From Desulfofustis sp. (GTDB taxonomy: Bacteria; Desulfobacterota; Desulfobulbia; Desulfobulbales; Desulfocapsaceae), in the NCBI GenBank assembly GCA_029287755.1, contig JARFQM010000143.1, positions 1 through 11,178 on the forward strand: 11,178 bases of DNA, given 5' to 3'. Within the stretch, counting starts at the first letter, position 1; every line of letters starts with the position of its first letter. The notes beneath the pieces are model-generated. The model was not told the origin of the DNA. It worked only from the letters and a program-made list of their open reading frames with translations, and did no database searches. Below, in pieces: positions 7,102 through 11,178 of the stretch. A program made the translations under genes and the position numbers.

Positions 7102-7109
7102 ACCCACTC

Positions 7110-7459
7110 ATGCTGACTCTTCCCGATCATCTGCCGGTGCTGGCGCTCCCACCGTCTGAAAATGGTGTGGAGGCCGGGCAGATCGACAAGCTTTTGGTCT
7201 TGCTTGAGGCCGCTGGTATTGTTGTCTCCCGCATCGATGAGCTCACTCCGGCCGCCTCAGCACGGGATGTGATCCCCCATCTGACCCACACCGATCTGCT
7301 GCTGGCCAGCGCAGCCCCGACTGCGCCTGTGCCGAATCTGCTGTGCTCGCCGATACGATCCTCCGGCAGCCGGACCACAAGTGGTTCTTTTGTCTGCCGC
7401 TCAACTACAGACCTGCGTTGCTGTGTGGCCGATATCAAGCGCTGGCTCGAGCAGTGTGA
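7110..7459 (+). pseudogene. Possible separate small gene of unknown function, apparently frameshifted, upstream of mobA proper
   Basis: In the mobA frame the first 70 codons look like ordinary protein (DKLLVLLEAAGIVV, HTDLLLASAAP), but from about 7325 that frame turns into a Ser/Arg/Thr/Cys-rich stretch (PIRSSGSRTTSGSF). The frame one base earlier becomes protein-like at the same place (LADTILRQPDHKWFFCLPL, then NYRPALLCGRYQALARAV) and stops with TGA at 7457-7459, eight bases before the GTG at 7467 that would start mobA proper. Adding one base to the CCCC run at 7315-7318 joins the two parts into a protein of about 117 residues. This could be a sequencing or assembly error, a real inactivating deletion, or chance. 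I recognise no family. Its place suggests a menaquinone or molybdenum-cofactor role, but nothing in the sequence shows it. Confidence 0.5.
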
Positions 7460-8048
7460 ATCCGCAGTGCCGCTGGCAGGAGCCGTGCTGATTGGCGGCA
7501 AAAGCTCTCGAATGGGACGTCCTAAACATTTGCTTGAGCATGCCGGCGGAGAAACCTGGCTGGAGCGTTCGCTGACAACGCTCAGCCCGTTCGTGGATGA
7601 GCTGTTCATCTCCGGAGCAGGTGAAATTCCCCCTGTTCTAAGCAGCACACCGCGGGTTGACGATCTGCCGGGTGTGCAGGGCCCCCTGGCCGGCATCGGC
7701 GCTTTGATAAGAAGGCGGCCCTTTAGTTCCTGGCTTGTTCTTGCCTGTGATCTACCGAACCTTGGGGCGCCTGCGATCTCCTGGCTGCTGAATCAGAGAA
7801 CTGGAAGATATCGAGCGATAATAGCCAAGAATCCGACCACTGGGAGAAGCGAACCGCTGCTCGCCTGGTACGACTATCGCTGTGCACCTCTCATCGACAA
7901 GATGATTGTGTCGGGAAAAAGAAAAATCAGTGAGCTGTGTACCTTTGAACTGACCGCCCAGCCCTTGATACCAGAGGAACTGGTCGACTGCTGGCGCAAT
8001 GTCAATTACCCGGAAGAGCTGGACTCTAGAGGTTCATCTGAGCCTTGA
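7110..8048 (+). CDS. mobA: MobA-like molybdenum cofactor guanylyltransferase, with a doubtful 119-residue N-terminal extension
   Basis: Transfers GMP from GTP to molybdopterin to make the guanine dinucleotide cofactor used by formate dehydrogenase and related Mo/W enzymes in the cytoplasm. The nucleotidyltransferase domain starts at about residue 122: AGAVLIGGKSSRMGRPKHLL (123-142) is the GTP-binding signature; VDDLPGVQGPLAGIGALI and WLVLACDLPNL follow (the latter carries the metal-binding Asp), and NVNYPEEL near the end is typical of MobA. The open frame begins at an ATG eight bases after mqnD, but MobA proteins are normally about 190-200 residues. A GTG at 7467 would give MPLAGAVLIGG and 193 residues, the expected form. 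The first 119 codons look like a different, frameshifted gene (see separate entry). The 3' end overlaps the convergent regulator gene by 23 bases. Confidence 0.85.
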   Translation: MLTLPDHLPVLALPPSENGVEAGQIDKLLVLLEAAGIVVSRIDELTPAASARDVIPHLTHTDLLLASAAPTAPVPNLLCSPIRSSGSRTTSGSFVCRSTTDLRCCVADIKRWLEQCESAVPLAGAVLIGGKSSRMGRPKHLLEHAGGETWLERSLTTLSPFVDELFISGAGEIPPVLSSTPRVDDLPGVQGPLAGIGALIRRRPFSSWLVLACDLPNLGAPAISWLLNQRTGRYRAIIAKNPTTGRSEPLLAWYDYRCAPLIDKMIVSGKRKISELCTFELTAQPLIPEELVDCWRNVNYPEELDSRGSSEP

Positions 8049-8400
8049 AAACGGGGCATTTCCTGCAGACAGCGATCTTTTCTTCCCAGTTTTTCTTCAC
8101 GTCGCTGTTGCAAATAGTACCGCTGATGAACCAGCAGAGGTGTCCGGCGTTGAATTCCCAGGCCGGACAGGCGTGCTTTACTTCTTCGGAGCATTGGCGA
8201 ATGTCCCAGCAGATATGCTTACCAGTGTTATTCTTCTGGGCAACCAGGAAAAGGAGCTGACGTTCCACGTGGACGGGAATGTTGCGCCATCCCTGCTCAT
8301 AGCTGCTCACTGCCTTTAGTGAAGTCCCGAGCAGTTCAGAGAGCTCTTTCTGGGTTTTGGCCAGTTTTTTCCTGATCGTGGTGAATTCGTTTTTTTCCAT
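8026..8400 (-). CDS. XRE-type helix-turn-helix regulator with C-terminal two-CW cysteine domain
   Basis: A 124-residue cytoplasmic protein in two parts. Residues about 7-55 form a Cro/CI-type helix-turn-helix (IRKKLAKTQKELSELLG, then TSLKAVSSYEQGWRNIP). Residues 62-118 carry seven cysteines (64, 70, 78, 89, 97, 112, 115) in the order CW-x4-C-x7-CPA-x9-CW-x6-C-x14-CxxC, which matches the two-CW type domain common in Desulfobacterota and likely to bind a metal or Fe-S cluster. This would suit a repressor or activator that senses redox or metal state; that role is inference. It is transcribed away from the TlpA-NosL operon, with a 28-bp dyad between them. Its 3' end overlaps the mobA end by 23 bases. 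An ATG at 8400 is the only good start, preceded by a GGATC. Confidence 0.85.
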   Translation of the reverse strand: MEKNEFTTIRKKLAKTQKELSELLGTSLKAVSSYEQGWRNIPVHVERQLLFLVAQKNNTGKHICWDIRQCSEEVKHACPAWEFNAGHLCWFISGTICNSDVKKNWEEKIAVCRKCPVFKAQMNL

Positions 8401-8448
8401 GATGATCCGTAACCGCCGTAGAAATTAAAACCTTCATTCTTATAACAC

Positions 8449-8478
8449 ATTGTAGCATTCAGCGCTGTTAAGTACAAC
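8449..8478. promoter_or_regulatory. Symmetric operator with overlapping divergent promoters
   Basis: TTGTA (8450-8454) and TACAA (8473-8477) form an inverted repeat whose centre (8463.5) is exactly the centre of a perfect 8-bp palindrome CAGCGCTG (8460-8467); nine of fourteen mirrored pairs match. On the minus strand TTGTAC (8477-8472) and TACAAT (8454-8449) are separated by 17 bases; on the plus strand TTGTAG (8450-8455) and TACAAC (8473-8478) are also separated by 17 bases. So each half-site serves as -35 for one direction and -10 for the other. Expected starts are near 8485 (+, leader about 127 bases to the TlpA-like gene) and near 8442 (-, leader about 40 bases to the regulator). The site is well placed for autoregulation and joint control by the XRE protein. 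The -35 elements are only moderate matches. Confidence 0.55.
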
Positions 8479-8611
8479 AATTATCGTCCTTTTCAAAGTC
8501 TGGAAATAAACGTTGCCAGGCCCTAATCGGCGGGACGATGGGCGTAGAAGACGCTTGTAAAAACAGGGATATGGAGGTAGTTTTCCAAGCTGATACCGAC
8601 GGAAAGCAGGG

Positions 8612-9160
8612 ATGTGTGTCTCCTTCATGACCATTATAAAAACAATTACCGCCCATCGGATAGTGATGTGGACGGCAGTGCTTTGCGCTCTGGCCGGGTT
8701 GCTGGTTGGCGGCTGCGGCGGCGAAGAGGCTGTCCGCTTGAAAATCGGTGACCGGGCGCCGACGTTTACCATCGTCGATCTGGCCGGGCAGACCATCTCG
8801 TCTGCCACTTGGCGCGGTTCTCCTGTAATTTTGAGATTCTGGGATACCGAGTGTAAATATTGCCGGGCCGATTCCCCGATCATCAATAGCTATTTCGACA
8901 CCTACCGGCAGCGCGGGCTCAAGGTACTCTATGTGGCCACCTCCAACGAGACAGTCGAGCGGGTCAGGGCCTACATAGAGGAACTGGATATCGGTTTTCC
9001 CGTGGCACTCGACGCCGACGGTAAAATGGCTCGGGATTATCAGGTGAGTCTGGTTCCCCAGACCATTTTCATCAGCCCGGATCAAAAAATCATTACCGCC
9101 ATTCTTGGAGGAATCGGCGAAGCTGAACTTCAGGAATTACTTGGCCCATACCTGCCATAA
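8612..9160 (+). CDS. TlpA/ResA-like thioredoxin-fold lipoprotein
   Basis: Predicted membrane-anchored thiol-disulfide oxidoreductase facing the periplasm. The 182-residue protein has a signal segment with hydrophobic core (about 17-33) and a lipobox-like LVGGC, with Cys35 as the likely lipidated residue. The redoxin domain follows: IGDRAPTFTIVDLAGQTIS (45-63), the active-site WDTECKYCRADSP (77-89) with CxxC at 81 and 84, and the cis-proline loop VPQTIFI (148-154). TlpA/ResA-like proteins reduce apocytochromes or copper-site cysteines, or respond to peroxide. The ATG at 8612 has GGAAAG five bases upstream; later in-frame ATGs at 8627 and 8666 would still leave a signal peptide. It is first in the operon with nosL, so a role in keeping copper-ligand thiols reduced is attractive but inferred. 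Confidence 0.88.
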   Translation: MCVSFMTIIKTITAHRIVMWTAVLCALAGLLVGGCGGEEAVRLKIGDRAPTFTIVDLAGQTISSATWRGSPVILRFWDTECKYCRADSPIINSYFDTYRQRGLKVLYVATSNETVERVRAYIEELDIGFPVALDADGKMARDYQVSLVPQTIFISPDQKIITAILGGIGEAELQELLGPYLP

Positions 9161-9168
9161 CCAATAAA

Positions 9169-9175
9169 AAGGAGG
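9169..9175 (+). promoter_or_regulatory. Strong ribosome binding site of nosL
   Basis: AAGGAGG, complementary to the 16S rRNA 3' end, lies four bases before the nosL ATG. It is much stronger than the sites of its operon partners, which suggests that NosL is made in excess over them. Confidence 0.75.
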
Positions 9176-9179
9176 GGAG

Positions 9180-9707
9180 ATGAGAGCGATAAGGAGGGCT
9201 GTACTGGTCTTTCTGGCACTCTTGGTCGTGTCCGGGACCGCTTGTGGCGAGCCGCTGCATGAGGTTGACCAGAATGAAAAGTGTCCCGTATGCGGGATGT
9301 TCGTGGCCAGCTACGAGCAGTGGCTCAGCCAGATTATCAGAGGCGGGGACGCTCAGCCGCTGGTTTTTGACGGGGTCAAGGACATGATGGCCTACTATTT
9401 CAATGGCGAACGCTATGGCGGCGACACCGACCTGTCCACCGCGGAAATCTGGGTGCGCAACTATTACACTCTTGATTATATCGATGGCAGACAGGCGTAT
9501 TATGTGATCGGCAGCGATGTGCTGGGGCCCATGGGCGATGAACTGATTCCTTTTTCCACCCGGCAGGAGGCGGAAAACTTTCAAAAAGACCACCAGGGAA
9601 CCGCCATCCTCTCCTTCGAGGAGATCACCTCTGCGCAGATCATGGAGATGAAAAAGAAGCATATGATGAAAATGAAGAACAAGAAGGCGATGAAGCAGGC
9701 CAATTGA
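9180..9707 (+). CDS. nosL: NosL-like copper-binding accessory protein
   Basis: NosL proteins are periplasmic, usually lipid-anchored Cu(I)-binding proteins that help build the copper centres of nitrous oxide reductase. This 175-residue protein has a signal peptide (hydrophobic 8-18, Cys22 a possible but non-canonical lipidation site), the CPVCGMF motif (35-41), FDGVKDMMAYYF (63-74) and YVIGSDVLGPMGDELIPF (108-125), all NosL hallmarks including the conserved Met117. The C-terminal tail (about 153-175) is rich in Met, Lys and His (six Met and one His over 155-171), which could be an extra copper-binding segment. It has the strongest Shine-Dalgarno in the window, AAGGAGG at 9169-9175, four bases before the ATG. 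No nosZ is present here, so the copper target may be different. Confidence 0.9.
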   Translation: MRAIRRAVLVFLALLVVSGTACGEPLHEVDQNEKCPVCGMFVASYEQWLSQIIRGGDAQPLVFDGVKDMMAYYFNGERYGGDTDLSTAEIWVRNYYTLDYIDGRQAYYVIGSDVLGPMGDELIPFSTRQEAENFQKDHQGTAILSFEEITSAQIMEMKKKHMMKMKNKKAMKQAN

Positions 9708-9708
9708 G

Positions 9709-9987
9709 ATGAGGCTGTCGGTTCGATTCTTTTTCCTGCTCGCCGTCTGCGCCTGTCTTCAAGCCGGTCTGATCGTGGCAGCTGACCGGCGGCTGGTCCA
9801 TTCAGACGAGGCCCGGCACAGGGTTGTTAAAACCGTGGCAGTCTTCGGTTTAAGCGATCTCTGCATCGCCACCGATGCGCGCTATGTCAGGCATTTCGCC
9901 GTTGCCGACAAGCTGTCGCCCTTCATGGATCATCCAGGAGCCATAGAGCATTTTCCCACCGGTTCCTTCTGGATTCCGGAGCAGTAA
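9709..9987 (+). CDS. Small exported protein of unknown function in the nosL operon
   Basis: A 92-residue protein that I do not assign to a named family. It begins with a clear signal peptide (basic MRLSVR, hydrophobic 7-24, likely cut after VAA near 25), so the mature part is about 67 residues in the periplasm. The mature sequence has one cysteine (52) and five histidines (31, 37, 62, 75, 81) and a distinctive stretch from LSDLCIATDARYVRH to DHPGAIEHFPTGSFW. Histidine and cysteine content could suit metal binding, but this is a guess. It starts one base after the nosL stop and ends directly against the ATG of the permease gene, so all three are translated as a set. The tight packing and normal codon use argue for a real gene. 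Confidence 0.75.
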   Translation: MRLSVRFFFLLAVCACLQAGLIVAADRRLVHSDEARHRVVKTVAVFGLSDLCIATDARYVRHFAVADKLSPFMDHPGAIEHFPTGSFWIPEQ

Positions 9988-11178
9988 ATGGCTGGCAGCT
10001 ACCTGGACAGGCAGCTCAATATTGCCGATTACGCGCTCAGTGGTTTCATCAGACGACTCGGTAGAAACGGTGTCGTGGTGTTCATCTTCGCTCTGGTCAT
10101 CTTCATGGTGGCTTCATTTTCCCTGACCACTACCAGCCTGAAACATTCCGCCAGCCGTCTGCTTACAACGGTACCTGATATTACTGTCCAGCAGATGTCG
10201 GCCGGCCGCCAGGCAGCGCTGTCAGTCACGGTGATCGAAAAGCTTGACGGCATTTTCGGCATACGCTCTCTAGAGCCCCGGGTCTGGGGCTACTATTTCG
10301 ATGAGAACAACGGCGCCAATTATACTGTAATTGGCCATGCCAATTTGTCTGACAAAGCACAGATTGCCGGCCTGGGGATCGACTTTCTTCCTGCCCTCAC
10401 GCTTGACGCAGATGCCGATCCGGCCGTGCTTGGCCGCGGCGTCCGGGAAAATCTCGGACTTGGAGAAAGACGCACCTTTTCACTGTTTCGCCCGGACTTG
10501 AGTGTGCACTCCTTCGTCACTCTGGGTACCTTCAGCGAAGAGACGTCGATGGTCACCGATGATCTGATCATTATGGATCTGGACAGTGCACGGGAGCTGT
10601 TTGGTCTGGGGCCGGATGATATTACCGATCTGCTGGTCGACGTCACCAATCCCCTGGAAATCGACACCATAGCCGACAAGATTGGCGAGCGCTTGGCGGG
10701 TGTCCGGGTGGTGACCAGCGAGCGGATAGCCAAGACTTACCGGGTCGCCTTTGGCTGGCGCTCCGGCTTTGGGCTGGCCTGTCTGTTCGGCGCCGTGGCC
10801 GCCTTCTTTATTTTTGCTTGGGACAAGGCCAGCGGCCTGACGCCCGCACAACAGCAGGAGGTTGCCATTCTCAAGGCCCTGGGCTGGCACACCGAGGATG
10901 TCATCACCCTCAGATTCTGGGAGTCTCTCGTCATCTCGGCTTTGGCCTTCTGCTTTGGCTATCTGGGCGCCTGGATGCACCTGCTGTTGTTCGACGGCAT
11001 ACTCTTTCGCCCACTGCTGCTGGGCTGGTCCGTACTGAAGCCGCCGGTGTCGCTGGTCCCGGTGTTCAGCTTTGCGGATCTGCTGCTCATTTTTTCTCTT
11101 AGCGTTCTGCCCTACCTGGCCGCTACGGTGATACCAGCCTGGCAGAGCGCGACCATCCGCCCCGATTCGGTGATCTGA
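9988..11178 (+). CDS. FtsX/MacB-type ABC transporter permease linked to nosL
   Basis: A 396-residue inner-membrane permease with the type VII ABC layout: an N-terminal membrane helix (about 29-48), a long periplasmic domain (about 50-250), then three helices (about 255-276, 312-334 and 362-385). The segment QQQEVAILKALGWHTEDVI (about 288-306) is the cytoplasmic coupling region typical of FtsX, LolC/E and MacB. Such permeases work with a separate ATPase and usually move or extract proteins or lipids by mechanical force rather than pump ions; no ATPase is in the window, and one is expected just downstream. The ATG directly follows the stop of the preceding gene and has GGAG six bases upstream. 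The gene is complete, with its TGA being the last three bases of the window. The substrate is unknown. Confidence 0.88.
   Translation: MAGSYLDRQLNIADYALSGFIRRLGRNGVVVFIFALVIFMVASFSLTTTSLKHSASRLLTTVPDITVQQMSAGRQAALSVTVIEKLDGIFGIRSLEPRVWGYYFDENNGANYTVIGHANLSDKAQIAGLGIDFLPALTLDADADPAVLGRGVRENLGLGERRTFSLFRPDLSVHSFVTLGTFSEETSMVTDDLIIMDLDSARELFGLGPDDITDLLVDVTNPLEIDTIADKIGERLAGVRVVTSERIAKTYRVAFGWRSGFGLACLFGAVAAFFIFAWDKASGLTPAQQQEVAILKALGWHTEDVITLRFWESLVISALAFCFGYLGAWMHLLLFDGILFRPLLLGWSVLKPPVSLVPVFSFADLLLIFSLSVLPYLAATVIPAWQSATIRPDSVI

Noticed and set aside
8401..8611. FNR/NNR-type box (TTGAT-N4-ATCAA) before the nosL operon
   Set aside because: nos genes are often under such control, but no such site is present in the gap; the only strong dyad is the TTGTA/TACAA one.
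8468..9085. Long minus-strand frame of 205 codons across the TlpA-like gene
   Set aside because: It is antisense to a protein with a clear thioredoxin active site, signal peptide and operon context, and its product has no domain character.
10320..10980. Minus-strand frames of 137 and 166 codons inside the permease gene
   Set aside because: They are shadows of the permease coding strand; the products are low-complexity Ser/Arg or Gly/Asp-rich with no recognisable motif.

Overview
The window reads as chromosomal DNA of a Gram-negative, anaerobe-type bacterium, most likely a deltaproteobacterium (Desulfobacterota, possibly Desulfobulbales-like). This rests on the remA/DUF370-gmk junction, a LolA-type outer-membrane lipoprotein carrier, futalosine-route menaquinone genes, a molybdopterin-guanylyl transferase, and a HTH/two-CW cysteine protein of a kind typical of that phylum. 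The lineage is an inference from gene content and protein style, not from a marker alignment. The DNA is moderately GC-rich, densely coding and free of insertion sequences, CRISPR arrays and recognisable tRNA or rRNA genes.

Layout. Bases 1-1530 (+) hold the 3' end of a RemA/DUF370 gene, gmk and rlmB, packed as one transcription unit with a 4-base overlap and then a 2-base gap. Bases 1538-3502 (-) hold lolA followed by a gene for a four-domain S1 protein, convergent with rlmB. Bases 3503-4069 have no convincing protein gene; they hold a candidate lolA promoter, several RNA hairpins including one terminator-like stem, and a good promoter for the next gene. A small FmdB-type zinc-ribbon gene (4070-4360, +) faces queA (4423-5511, -) across a perfect inverted repeat. 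Divergent from queA is a (+) operon: mqnB, mqnD and a mobA frame whose first 119 codons look like a separate, frameshifted small gene.

The last third looks like one regulatory and envelope module. A divergently transcribed XRE-type regulator with a C-terminal seven-cysteine two-CW domain (8026-8400, -) sits opposite a tight operon for a TlpA/ResA-like thioredoxin lipoprotein, a NosL-like copper-binding protein, an unrecognised 92-residue exported protein and an FtsX/MacB-type ABC permease that ends on the last base of the window. Between them is a 28-bp dyad (8450-8477) that supplies overlapping -35/-10 elements to both strands, so one regulator could control both directions.

Working together: the first half is core housekeeping (nucleotide metabolism, rRNA and tRNA modification, lipoprotein sorting, translation). 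The middle makes menaquinone and molybdenum cofactor for anaerobic respiration. The last block is best read as an envelope thiol/copper handling module with its own sensor. No nosZ lies in the window, so the NosL target is open. The best candidates for something undescribed are this last module with its symmetric operator, and the structured non-coding stretch at about 3740-3940.
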